From the NCBI GenBank assembly GCA_004292855.1, contig RDXN01000045.1, positions 43,492-107,491 of the forward strand: a stretch of DNA of 64,000 nucleotides. The letters run 5' to 3'. The notes below the pieces were generated by a model. That model did no database searches. It was not told the origin of the DNA and saw only the letters and a list, made by a program, of their open reading frames with translations. Each line of letters opens with the position of its first letter. Positions within the stretch are counted from its first letter, which is position 1. The DNA is from Cytophagales bacterium (GTDB lineage Bacteria > Bacteroidota > Bacteroidia > Cytophagales > Spirosomataceae). Made by a program: the position numbers and the translations under genes. This document shows, piece by piece, positions 23,969 through 32,404 of the stretch.

Positions 23969-26730
23969 GTTCTTTTGCTGAAAAGCCACCAGCCTCCACT
24001 GGCCAGAAGGATCGCCAATCCGCCCAACCACCACCGTTCACCCGATATGCCGGGGTTGGGGGGCGATCCAATAAATAGAAGATGTGCCCAATAGGGTGGC
24101 GCATGAAACTGCGCTAATTTTGGGTTACGCAATAAGTCTAGTTTAGCCTTTTGCAACGACCAATCAATTGAATATCCGTCGGCCAGATGCTCATAAAACT
24201 GTTGGCTTATGTAAGCCGTTGCGCTATCCTCAGCTTTCCAGAGGGAGGTAATCAGATTGGCACAGCCTGCATACGACAACGCCCGTGATAAACTCATGAC
24301 TCCCTCGCCCTTCACCAGTCGACCGTCGGCAGTTTCGCAGGCACTCAGGTAAAGCAAACGGGCCTGCGCGAGTGCGCCGTATTGTAATTCATGTGCATAG
24401 AGTTTGTTATCCTGGGTAGCGCACGGATAGAAAGCAATGTACGACCGTGAAGGCTCGTCATTATTGGCGAGGGCATGGGTGGCCAAATGAATAACCGAAG
24501 CCTGACGGGCTACTTGCAAAAATTTCGCTTTGGTAGCCCCCGCCCGTATCAGCTTTGTTCCTTCCAACTCGCTAATTTCCCCCTCCGACCCTGGCAATAG
24601 TGCAAACGAGCCAAGGGGTTCAGTCCCACCAAAAGGAGCCACAGCCAACATGGTTTCTTTTCTCAATTTGGGGAGTGGTTCGGGGGTCAAAAAAGAGGCC
24701 GAGTACTGATACGACACGGCGAATCGCTCAATCAAATAAAGCTGTTTGTCATTTTCAAGGGCCTCAAACGGGACCTGATTTAGTTCGTTATGAGGTATGA
24801 TAATCAGCGACTTACATTTACTAATCTCACTCTCTAGAGGTTTCAACAGCATCCGATAGAGATGCTGCGACGCCAGGCTACCTTTATACGGAACCCCTGC
24901 CTCAACAGTCCGTATACTTTTTGCAAACGAGACCACCGCCTTCCGAAATGTATCGGTTATGGGTAGCTTACGAAGGGTCAATTCATCGCGCGTTAACAGG
25001 AAGGTGTACAGTGTGGTGGGCGTCTGAAAAAAAGACACTAATGCCGTGTTTGACCCCAACACAGACCGACGCAAATACGACAGATCGAGCGTGTCGGCAC
25101 CGAACTTTTTACGGAAGTAATCGGGGTAGTCATTCAGGCGATTGGCAAGCCGCGAGAGGGCCAATTCTTTATCACGAATGGTAGCCCGAATCTGAGCAAT
25201 CTGCCGATCCGTGGTTGCCGCGTCAAGTTGAACGAACAATTGCGATAAGCCAAACCGCAGATTTCGCTCCTGCTGCAACAACGAATCGGGAATGCCCGCG
25301 TTGGCCTTGCTCTCGTTTTCCTTACGACCGATGTACAACACCGACGCCTTGCTTTGTTCGCTACACTGAAAAGCGGCTTCCAGCAGGCGTTCGTCCCGCG
25401 TTTGTTCATAAGCACGGACCAGCACCATAACGGCCCGCTGATGCAGCGGATACACCTTTTTGAGCGTGAACAAACGGGATTCCTCGGTGTCGAGCGATTT
25501 CTGAATATGATTTGCCAACGCCAGCACCGAACGGTAAGCCCCAAGGGTCATTTCCAGGGTTGCTGGTGTGGGCTGCCGGGCCAATAGGGCTTCCAGACAG
25601 GTGGCCTTTGCCGCCAGCGTCTCAAATAAAACAAAGTGGTTGAACCCTTCCGTAAACTGCTCTGGATTCTGGGCTATCTGCTTGTTATTGAAGGTGTAAT
25701 GCTGTTGAATAATCGCCTGCTGATAAAAGCCCAGGGCTTTCTCATATTGGTTCTTTTGCATAGCAATATCACCCAGGAGCCGATAGGTAACCCCGACATC
25801 GACACTTTTCCGGGCTTCGTGTTGCTTGCGGTACGAGTTTAATCCCTCATTGAGTTGCTTGATGGCCAGATCCGTTTGGCCTAGTAACAAATAGGATCTT
25901 GCGAGCGGGTTTGCGAGCTTAACAGACCAATTCCCCGGCAGATTCTTCACGGCCAGCAAATACCCCAAAGCCTGTTGCGGCTCTTTCTTTTCAATGTATA
26001 TAGTGCCCAGATTGAGTAGCAAATAGTTCTTATCTATGTTTAAGGGTAGCAAGCCTTTAAACAGGGCAATGGCGCGATCATACTGCCCAAGACGCAAATA
26101 AGCAATGGCCATGTTGTTGGTGTAGCGAACATAAGGATCTTGCTTTTCGGTGGTACGGCGTTGAAGGAGTTGTAAGGCCTTCTGATAATAATTGATACTT
26201 TGCCGGTAATCGCCCGCTGACTGATAGATCATTCCCAACTGATTGAATAGCCGCCTATTATCCTCAATTTCGGGATAACGCTCGTAGAGTTGTTCGGCTT
26301 TTTTACAGTAGTGAATAGCAGAGTCTACTTCATAGATGTCCTGGAAAATTCCCCCTGCATAGATATATGGTTTAAACAAAAGCGAATCGCGCAAGGCAAA
26401 CTGACGGCCTAGTTGAATCGCCTGCCGATAGTATTGGAGTGCGTTTGTTGGCTGTTCGTAGGTATGTGCAAATATGCCTAGTTTCAACTGACTATCGAAC
26501 AGCAACGGGGCATTGGCACGGTTACGGGGTAGCAAGGAAATTACCTGTTTGAAGTTGGCAATCGACTCGCTATCAACCTGGGCGGTTGGGTTTTTCTGAC
26601 TGTACAAATAGGTGCCCCGTTGATGGGCATGTTGGGCTAATTGCAGCGCAGTTTGAGGCCTATGCTGGGCCAAAACTGCGCTGCAATAGCCATTCAGTAG
26701 CAATAATAAACCAAGTACGAGGTGCTTCAT
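23941..26730 (-). CDS. Exported TPR-CHAT protein, caspase-like peptidase with C-terminal membrane anchor
   Basis: 929 residues from ATG 26730; an in-frame TTG 15 nt upstream is less likely. A signal peptide (LVLGLLLLLNGYCSAVLA, about 3-22) is followed by an array of TPR-type helix pairs (about 80-460) and a coiled linker. The CHAT domain is at about 600-890, with catalytic His752 (IHLATHALAN) and Cys798 (YLSACETADG), then GEGVMSLSRALSYAG and LITSLWKAED as in active CHAT peptidases. A transmembrane segment near 900-917 (LGGLAILLASGGWWLF) ends in a basic tail (SKRTKKDHRN). Both signals together place the TPR and CHAT parts in the periplasm. It faces the sigma/anti-sigma pair and follows a lipoprotein gene by about 100 nt. 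Confidence 0.88.
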   Translation of the reverse strand: MKHLVLGLLLLLNGYCSAVLAQHRPQTALQLAQHAHQRGTYLYSQKNPTAQVDSESIANFKQVISLLPRNRANAPLLFDSQLKLGIFAHTYEQPTNALQYYRQAIQLGRQFALRDSLLFKPYIYAGGIFQDIYEVDSAIHYCKKAEQLYERYPEIEDNRRLFNQLGMIYQSAGDYRQSINYYQKALQLLQRRTTEKQDPYVRYTNNMAIAYLRLGQYDRAIALFKGLLPLNIDKNYLLLNLGTIYIEKKEPQQALGYLLAVKNLPGNWSVKLANPLARSYLLLGQTDLAIKQLNEGLNSYRKQHEARKSVDVGVTYRLLGDIAMQKNQYEKALGFYQQAIIQQHYTFNNKQIAQNPEQFTEGFNHFVLFETLAAKATCLEALLARQPTPATLEMTLGAYRSVLALANHIQKSLDTEESRLFTLKKVYPLHQRAVMVLVRAYEQTRDERLLEAAFQCSEQSKASVLYIGRKENESKANAGIPDSLLQQERNLRFGLSQLFVQLDAATTDRQIAQIRATIRDKELALSRLANRLNDYPDYFRKKFGADTLDLSYLRRSVLGSNTALVSFFQTPTTLYTFLLTRDELTLRKLPITDTFRKAVVSFAKSIRTVEAGVPYKGSLASQHLYRMLLKPLESEISKCKSLIIIPHNELNQVPFEALENDKQLYLIERFAVSYQYSASFLTPEPLPKLRKETMLAVAPFGGTEPLGSFALLPGSEGEISELEGTKLIRAGATKAKFLQVARQASVIHLATHALANNDEPSRSYIAFYPCATQDNKLYAHELQYGALAQARLLYLSACETADGRLVKGEGVMSLSRALSYAGCANLITSLWKAEDSATAYISQQFYEHLADGYSIDWSLQKAKLDLLRNPKLAQFHAPPYWAHLLFIGSPPNPGISGERWWLGGLAILLASGGWWLFSKRTKKDHRNIQ

Positions 26731-26750
26731 TATACCTAATGACAATGTGG

Positions 26751-26758
26751 CAAAGGTA
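26751..26758 (-). promoter_or_regulatory. -7 box TACCTTTG for the CHAT gene
   Basis: On the minus strand TACCTTTG matches TAnnTTTG and a TTG lies 22 nt upstream of it. The box is 20 nt before the ATG at 26730, so the CHAT gene can be transcribed by the primary sigma factor as well as by read-through from the lipoprotein gene. Confidence 0.55.
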
Positions 26759-26829
26759 TAAAAACTGGAAGGTTAACACCCAATATACAACGTTATTGCG
26801 AATTGCCCACTTCCTGAAGTGCGTCCTGC

Positions 26830-27750
26830 CTAGAAGCCTGTACCAATAACATCGGGGGGGCGAACAGCCATAGCGGTGCCTCCTTCTCCGCCCGATTCAC
26901 TCCGAACGGCTCCTCTTGCATATGTTCCACCGCTCAGGGTTGCGATGCGCGCACCGGCGGCAGTTTTATAGTTAGTCTGCGCCAGCAAACTCGCCGGAAC
27001 GTTCTCGATTCGGTCATAATAATGAATCCGAATGTCGATGTAATTCACTGCTTTATGGCTGGCATCGTCCAGGCGGTAATACAACCGAAACTCCTGAATG
27101 CTCCCGTTTTTTGGCTTAGCTCCCAACAGTCCATTCCGAAGTGTTTTACGAAGGTTGATAGCCCCAGTTTTGGGGTCCATAGCTACCTCAACGGGCTGAC
27201 GCTTGCGCCCGCTTGTACGGGCAACCGACATTATTTCGAGATCGTCGGTGCTGTTGAATTCGCACCCTTGCGCACTCTTGGCACATGGGCAGGCAGCATC
27301 GAGAGATGCGTTGTAAAACGGAGCCGCTATCGAGTCTCCTTTGGCCAGATTATACACCCGGCTGACGTAGTTAATTCCCGAAATAGTTATGTACGTTGAG
27401 CAGGTATCTGTTGAGCCGTTGGGCTTGAACCACACCCGATATTTCATACCCGACTCACTCTTATTTACATCAATGGCTCCTGTAACGGGGTTGATGTCTA
27501 ACCCAGCCGGAAACGCCCCGAAGGAGCCTTTCTTACCCTTTTGAGGCTTTTCAAATCGACCTTCGCGTTGCCGACCGTAGTAGAAAATCGTATCGTCGTA
27601 CGTGAGTTCGTCACAGGTTGCGGCAACTCCTGCACGTAGGCTCGAAGCGGGCATAATATCGTTGCCGGGAGCGGCATCTTTCTGGCAACCAATCAGGGTT
27701 AGAGCAGTCAGCGAAGTGACTAAAATGGAAGAGAATCTTAGTGAGTTCAT
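26830..27750 (-). CDS. Lipoprotein of unknown function linked to the CHAT gene
   Basis: A 306-residue protein with a lipoprotein signal (lipobox LIGC, Cys22). The mature part has two similar beta-type segments: DINPVTGAIDVN (about 80-91) and AMDPKTGAINLR (about 195-206), each preceded by a charged stretch and followed by a strand-rich region (MKYRVWFKPNG; IQEFRLYYRLDD). They look like a repeated 'theoretical-PxTGAI' module. Between them is a Cys-rich stretch (ACPCAKSAQGC). The C-terminus is Gly/Arg-rich. No named family is recognised. It carries the conserved 33-nt element 15 nt before its ATG and precedes the CHAT gene on the same strand. Confidence 0.7.
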   Translation of the reverse strand: MNSLRFSSILVTSLTALTLIGCQKDAAPGNDIMPASSLRAGVAATCDELTYDDTIFYYGRQREGRFEKPQKGKKGSFGAFPAGLDINPVTGAIDVNKSESGMKYRVWFKPNGSTDTCSTYITISGINYVSRVYNLAKGDSIAAPFYNASLDAACPCAKSAQGCEFNSTDDLEIMSVARTSGRKRQPVEVAMDPKTGAINLRKTLRNGLLGAKPKNGSIQEFRLYYRLDDASHKAVNYIDIRIHYYDRIENVPASLLAQTNYKTAAGARIATLSGGTYARGAVRSESGGEGGTAMAVRPPDVIGTGF

Positions 27751-27765
27751 GTTTGTGTTTTATAA

Positions 27766-27798
27766 TAGGTCGATTCTGAAAGTCAGAATGTAATCGCG
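27766..27798 (-). promoter_or_regulatory. Conserved 33-nt element, copy 2 (upstream of the lipoprotein gene)
   Basis: On the minus strand this reads CGCGATTACATT, eight variable positions, then TCAGAATCGAC and CTA. It is the same length as copy 1 and matches it at 28 of 33 positions without gaps. It ends 15 nt before ATG 27750. An A/T-rich stretch precedes it, as in the other two copies. Confidence 0.65.
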
Positions 27799-27971
27799 GC
27801 ATCGAAAAAAATTTTTCAAGGCAACGGTTACGACCCTATCAAAACATAAACATGTAATAAACTGACAGTCAATTAGAAGCGATATATACAAGTGTATCAA
27901 TCGCTTACGTAATTATCTATCCCATCGAAACTATATCTTAACTATTTTTTTGTGTCTATACTCCGGCTCTG

Positions 27972-29327
27972 TTATTCGCGTGCCATCAGCGAATCAATAG
28001 CTCTCTTCACCTGTTCGGCTCCAAATCCTGTTATGGCTGCGTCCATGTGGGCTACAATCTGCTCGTTCATCAGGTTGCCGATACTGCCTTCGTGGGTGTG
28101 GTGTAGCTCACGGGGGGAGGCCGGTCCGTCGGTACGGTAGGTGTGTTCGGCGATTTCGCGCCCCACGGTTTGGTAGGCTTCGCGGAAAGGCATCCCACCC
28201 AGCACTAACTGATTAACCCGCTCAACGCTAAATAACAGGTCATATTTGGCTGAATCGAGCAGGTTGGCCTTTACCTCGATTTTTTCGAGCATGAATTGGG
28301 CAATGCTCAGGCAGTCAAGAATTTCATCGAAAGCAGGCATCAACACTTCTTTTAGCAACTGCATGTCGCGGTGATAGCCGGAGGGTAGGTTGCTCATCAC
28401 CAGCATTACCTCCATTGGCAGAGCCTTCAGGCGGTTGGTCTTGGCCCGGAGCAGTTCGGCCACGTCGGGGTTTTTCTTGTGGGGCATAATGCTGCTGCCC
28501 GTGGTGAGGGCATCGGGCAGGGTCAGGAACCCGAAGTTCTGACTGTTGTACAGACACACGTCCATCGCCAACCGCGAGAGCGTCGACGCCACGGCCGCAA
28601 GCGCGTTCAGGGCGGTTTGTTCGGTTTTGCCCCGGCTCATCTGCGCATACACGACGTTGACGTGCATACCCTCGAATCCCAGCAATTCAGTGGTCATAGT
28701 CCGGTTCAGCGGAAACGACGAGCCGTAGCCCGCACCCGACCCCAGCGGGTTCCGGTTGGCGAACCGGTAGGCCGTCTGGAGCATATACATATCGTCGGCG
28801 AGGCCCTCGGCATAGGCCCCAAACCACAGCCCGAACGACGAGGGCATAGCGATTTGCAGGTGCGTGTAGCCGGGCAAGAGGTCGTCTTTGTGCTGTTCGG
28901 AGCGGGTGATTAGTGTGTCGAACACACGCCGGGTAGCCTCAGCAACGGCCCACAGGCGGTCGCGGGTAAAGAGCTTGAGATCAACCAGCACCTGATCGTT
29001 GCGCGAGCGGCCCGCGTGGATTTTCTTGCCGATATCACCCAATTGGCGGGTCAACAGCAGTTCAACCTGCGAATGCACATCCTCCACACCGTCTTCAATG
29101 GCAAACTCGCCTTCGCCAATCTCATCGTAAATGGCCACTAACTGCGCTTTCAGCAACAGCAATTCCCCTTCGGTGAGCAGGCCAATGCTCTGGAGCATGG
29201 TGGCGTGGGCAATGTTTCCTAACGCATCGAATGGAGCCAGGTACAGGTCCAGGTCGCGGTCGCGCCCTACGGTAAAGCGTTCAATTTGCTCGTCGGTAAC
29301 GACGCCTTCTTTTTGCCAGAGTTTCAC
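27972..29327 (-). CDS. argH: Argininosuccinate lyase
   Basis: A 451-residue enzyme of the fumarase/aspartase superfamily that splits argininosuccinate into arginine and fumarate, the last step of arginine synthesis. The superfamily signature GSSIMPHKKNPD is present, as are AGRSRNDQV and the TAENLPxGY-type region (SNLPSGYHRD). Translation seems to start at GTG 29327 (V-K-L-W-Q-K); no ATG is in frame nearby. Other arginine genes are not in this window. Its 5' leader holds a 32-bp inverted repeat that ends 4 nt before the start codon. Confidence 0.96.
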   Translation of the reverse strand: MKLWQKEGVVTDEQIERFTVGRDRDLDLYLAPFDALGNIAHATMLQSIGLLTEGELLLLKAQLVAIYDEIGEGEFAIEDGVEDVHSQVELLLTRQLGDIGKKIHAGRSRNDQVLVDLKLFTRDRLWAVAEATRRVFDTLITRSEQHKDDLLPGYTHLQIAMPSSFGLWFGAYAEGLADDMYMLQTAYRFANRNPLGSGAGYGSSFPLNRTMTTELLGFEGMHVNVVYAQMSRGKTEQTALNALAAVASTLSRLAMDVCLYNSQNFGFLTLPDALTTGSSIMPHKKNPDVAELLRAKTNRLKALPMEVMLVMSNLPSGYHRDMQLLKEVLMPAFDEILDCLSIAQFMLEKIEVKANLLDSAKYDLLFSVERVNQLVLGGMPFREAYQTVGREIAEHTYRTDGPASPRELHHTHEGSIGNLMNEQIVAHMDAAITGFGAEQVKRAIDSLMARE

Positions 29328-29331
29328 TTTT

Positions 29332-29424
29332 ATTGAGTGATTGAGTGAATGAGCGATTGCGTGAATTCTTAAAGAGCCTGCCTACGTCAGTCCACTCAAT
29401 CGCTCATTCACTCAATCACTCAAT
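29332..29424. repeat. Tandem-word inverted repeat in the argH leader
   Basis: Arms 29332-29363 and 29393-29424 are 32 bp with one mismatch, around a 29-nt loop. Each arm is built from near-repeats of GAGTGATT / GAGTGAAT / GAGCGATT. The hairpin fills most of the argH 5' leader, between the promoter box at 29434-29441 and the start codon at 29327. Confidence 0.85.
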
Positions 29425-29433
29425 GGATACTGG

Positions 29434-29441
29434 CAAAATTA
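29434..29441 (-). promoter_or_regulatory. -7 box TAATTTTG for argH
   Basis: On the minus strand TAATTTTG with a TTG 22 nt upstream (29466-29464). Transcription from here gives a leader of about 100 nt containing the inverted repeat. Confidence 0.6.
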
Positions 29442-29504
29442 CGCCCCGTCAACTTTTATCGGGCAATTTTTGTTGACTAAACACATAGCTACAACGCAAT
29501 CCGT

Positions 29505-29512
29505 TAACTTTG
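29505..29512 (+). promoter_or_regulatory. -7 box TAACTTTG for sufC
   Basis: TAACTTTG fits TAnnTTTG and lies 33 nt upstream of the sufC ATG. Confidence 0.6.
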
Positions 29513-29545
29513 CGGCTTTATTTTGAGCTGCTCTAACAACCTATC

Positions 29546-30307
29546 ATGCTTACTATTAGCGATTTGCAAGCCAACATTGGCGAAAAACAAATATTAAAAG
29601 GTATCAACCTGACCGTTAAAGCTGGCGAAGTACACGCCATTATGGGGCCAAACGGTTCAGGAAAAAGTACACTGGCGTCGGTTCTGGCAGGTCGTGAGGA
29701 CTATGATGTGACGGGCGGCAGCGTTGATTTTGAAGGCAAAGACCTGCTCGATATGGCCGCCGAAGTGCGGGCCGCCGAGGGTATTTTTCTGGCGTTTCAG
29801 TATCCGGTCGAAATTCCAGGCGTGAGCACAACGAACTTCCTCAAAACAGCGATGAACGAAATACGCAAGTATCGCGGACAAGATTCGCTCGATGCTGTGC
29901 AGTTTCTGCGCCTGATGAAAGAGAAAATGAAGCTTGTCAACATCGACCAATCCCTGTTGAGCCGCGCCCTGAACGAAGGCTTTTCGGGGGGCGAGAAAAA
30001 ACGGAACGAGATTTTTCAGATGGCCATGCTCGAACCGAAACTGGCGATTCTGGACGAAACCGATTCGGGTCTCGACATCGACGCGTTACGCATTGTGGCT
30101 GAGGGAGTAAACGCTCTACGCTCGCCCGAGCGGGCTACTATTTTGGTGACCCACTACCAACGCTTGCTCGACTATATCGTGCCCGACTACGTCCATGTAT
30201 TGTACAAAGGCCGTATCGTAAAATCGGGACCGAAAGAGTTGGCGTTTGAGTTGGAAGAAAAGGGCTACGACTGGATCAAGGCAGAGGTTGAAGAAGCAGG
30301 CGTTTAA
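29546..30307 (+). CDS. sufC: Fe-S cluster assembly ATPase SufC
   Basis: A 253-residue ABC-type ATPase of the SUF iron-sulfur cluster scaffold complex. Walker A GPNGSGKST is at 34-42, the signature FSGGEKKRNE shows the SufC-specific variant, and Walker B is LAILDETDSGLD. These distinguish SufC from transport ATPases. It is followed after 12 nt by sufD, with which it forms a complex in the cytoplasm. SufB, the third scaffold subunit, is usually upstream in this phylum but here argH lies there, diverging. The gene has its own promoter box. Confidence 0.96.
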   Translation: MLTISDLQANIGEKQILKGINLTVKAGEVHAIMGPNGSGKSTLASVLAGREDYDVTGGSVDFEGKDLLDMAAEVRAAEGIFLAFQYPVEIPGVSTTNFLKTAMNEIRKYRGQDSLDAVQFLRLMKEKMKLVNIDQSLLSRALNEGFSGGEKKRNEIFQMAMLEPKLAILDETDSGLDIDALRIVAEGVNALRSPERATILVTHYQRLLDYIVPDYVHVLYKGRIVKSGPKELAFELEEKGYDWIKAEVEEAGV

Positions 30308-30319
30308 GCAACACGAAAC

Positions 30320-31654
30320 ATGACGAATCAACCTCAGGAAAATAGCCCCGTCTCCACCTTTCGCGACCGCCTGTTGGCGGGTTTTCGGGCCTCGGAGGAG
30401 CGGATGAATGGTGAGACAAAGTCGCCCCTGCATCAGGTGCGCCGTGCCGCGCTGCAAACCTTCGAGACGTTGGGCTTCCCGACCGTGAAGCACGAAGAGT
30501 GGAAATACTCGAACGTAACGAGCCTCATCAACAAAGCATACGAACTGGAACAGCCGTCGAGCATAACTGCCGACGATTTGGCCCCGTTGCAAATCCCGAA
30601 CCTTTCGGGTAATATTTTATATTTTGTAAATGGGCAGTACCGCGCCGATCTGTCGCGGATCGTTAGCCCTACGTCGGAGGTGCAGATTCTGCCTTTCCGC
30701 GAGGCTCTTACTGAGCAGTCGGAGGCTGTGGGGGCTTATTTTTCGCGCATCGCCGACTTCCAGGACAACGCCTTCACGGCTCTAAACACGGCTTTTGCGT
30801 TCGACGGGGTGTTTATCCGCGTGCCCGATGGCAAAACGGTGACCGAGCCAATCATTCTGCGCTTCATTACCGACGCCCGCTCGAACTCGGTAGCTGCGCA
30901 ACCCCGCAACTTGATCATTGTAGGGCGCAACGCCGAAGTAAAAATTGTGGAGTCGTACCGAACGCTGGGCGACGAAGCCAGTTTTACTAACGCCGTGACG
31001 GAGGTAGTGGTTGCCCGCGACGCCCGCGTGGAGTATTACAAGGTTCAGAACGACACCGATCAGTCGTACCACATCGGCACGACGCAGGTTCGGCAATCCG
31101 ACAATAGTTTGTTTTATTCGGCAACGGTAACGCTCAACGGCGGCTTTGTTCGGAACAACCTGAACATTGTACTCGACGGCGAGCATTGCGAGGCCCACAT
31201 GTACGGTCTGTACATTCCGAATGGGAAGCAACACGTTGACAACCATACCCTCGTCGATCACGCCAAGCCCAATTCGTACAGCAACGAATTGTATAAGGGC
31301 ATCCTGGAAGAACGCTCAACGGGGGTTTTCAACGGCAAAATCTACGTCCGGCCCGACGCGCAAAAGACCAACGCCTACCAGTCGTGCAAAAACGTGGTGC
31401 TCTCGCCCGACGCGACGATGAACACCAAGCCGCAATTGGAGATCTACGCCGACGACGTGAAGTGTTCGCACGGCACAACCACCGGCAAACTGAACGAAGA
31501 GGCCCTGTTTTACATGCGTTCGCGGGGGATTCCGCAGGAGCAGGCCAAAACGCTGCTCATGTTTGCCTTCGCCGAAGACGTCATGACCAAAATCAAAATC
31601 GACCCCATCCGCGAGTATCTGGAAGGGGTTGTGGCGCAGAAGTTGGCGATGTAA
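30320..31654 (+). CDS. sufD: Fe-S cluster assembly protein SufD
   Basis: A 444-residue SufBD-family protein that pairs with SufB and SufC to build Fe-S clusters. The C-terminal beta-helix core is recognisable (YVRPDAQKTNAYQSCKNVVL, DDVKCSHGTTTGKLNEEALFYM, SRGIPQEQAKTLLM). The N-terminus has the SufD pattern with KHEEWKYSN. SufD rather than SufB is supported by the short N-terminal domain. It is the last gene of the sufCD pair and is followed by a terminator hairpin at 31707. No sufS or sufE is present in the window. Confidence 0.95.
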   Translation: MTNQPQENSPVSTFRDRLLAGFRASEERMNGETKSPLHQVRRAALQTFETLGFPTVKHEEWKYSNVTSLINKAYELEQPSSITADDLAPLQIPNLSGNILYFVNGQYRADLSRIVSPTSEVQILPFREALTEQSEAVGAYFSRIADFQDNAFTALNTAFAFDGVFIRVPDGKTVTEPIILRFITDARSNSVAAQPRNLIIVGRNAEVKIVESYRTLGDEASFTNAVTEVVVARDARVEYYKVQNDTDQSYHIGTTQVRQSDNSLFYSATVTLNGGFVRNNLNIVLDGEHCEAHMYGLYIPNGKQHVDNHTLVDHAKPNSYSNELYKGILEERSTGVFNGKIYVRPDAQKTNAYQSCKNVVLSPDATMNTKPQLEIYADDVKCSHGTTTGKLNEEALFYMRSRGIPQEQAKTLLMFAFAEDVMTKIKIDPIREYLEGVVAQKLAM

Positions 31655-31706
31655 TTTCTTTCAGAATTCCTCTGATTTCTTTATTCATTCAGGGTCATCC
31701 AACTAC

Positions 31707-31746
31707 CAAACTCCTAGGTTGTTTTACAATCTGGGGGTTTGTTTTT
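31707..31746 (+). terminator. Rho-independent terminator after sufD
   Basis: CAAACTCCTAGGTTG (31707-31721) pairs over 15 positions, four of them G-T, with 31727-31741, followed by TTTTT. The G-T pairs make it stronger on the plus-strand RNA than on its complement. Confidence 0.7.
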
Positions 31747-31804
31747 CGTTGTCCCTATGGAATCGTTTAGCTTTCTGATAATTGACTATAAAACCAGATC
31801 CAGA

Positions 31805-32254
31805 ATGAGAATCATTTTACTAGTAGTCAGCTTGTTATTGATTATAAATACGGGTACAAATGCTCAAAGCCAGAAGGAAAAATCAGAGATTGATCAAATT
31901 TCCGAGACCCTTATGGACTACATTGAAGGCACAGCGAATGGCGAACCCGAACGGTTAAGAAGGGCGTTTCATCCCAAATTCAATTTGTATTTGGCTGAAG
32001 GAGATAGTTTACGAACCCGATCAGGAGAGGAATACATTGCTAATATAAAACCGGGTCAGAAAGCGAATCGCATTGGACGAATTGTTTCCATAGACTACGA
32101 GAAAGACGCAGCAACCGCCAAAGCCGAGATAGTAGTTCCAAATTGGCGGATCTTCACTGACTACTTTTTACTCATCAAGTATAAAGGCTCTTGGAAAATA
32201 GTTCAGAAAAGCTACACCTGGAGAAAGTATCCTGATCCGGCTGAAAAGAAATAA
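31805..32254 (+). CDS. Secreted NTF2-like protein (lumazine-binding-like, DUF4440 type)
   Basis: A 149-residue protein from ATG 31805, which opens directly into a signal peptide (IILLVVSLLLIINTGTNAQ). The frame is open upstream, but the added residues carry no second signal. The mature part reads like a 'putative lumazine-binding' NTF2 fold: IDQISETLMDYIEGTANGEPERL, then FHPKFNLYL and a closing KIVQKSYTW. Members are small cone-shaped domains, often of unknown role, some binding small ligands. Probably periplasmic. The gene lies between sufD and the helicase with no clear promoter. Confidence 0.8.
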   Translation: MRIILLVVSLLLIINTGTNAQSQKEKSEIDQISETLMDYIEGTANGEPERLRRAFHPKFNLYLAEGDSLRTRSGEEYIANIKPGQKANRIGRIVSIDYEKDAATAKAEIVVPNWRIFTDYFLLIKYKGSWKIVQKSYTWRKYPDPAEKK

Positions 32255-32331
32255 TTCAACGCTACTCCTCAGAATGAGGCTGAACCTACTTAGTTCTGAA
32301 GATGAATTGCATCAAAGAACGACAATCCCGT

Positions 32332-32339
32332 TATATTTG
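32332..32339 (+). promoter_or_regulatory. -7 box TATATTTG for the helicase gene
   Basis: TATATTTG fits TAnnTTTG and lies 65 nt upstream of the GTG start at 32405. Confidence 0.5.
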
Positions 32340-32404
32340 AGAAAATTAAGCGGTTAACTGGCCGGGAACGTAGGTCAGTGGCATAAAAACTAATTTCACT
32401 GCAC

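Noticed and set aside
23941..26730. Possible type III-E CRISPR (Craspase) association of the TPR-CHAT protein
   Set aside because: No cas gene and no repeat-spacer array is present anywhere in the window; only the protease type is shared.
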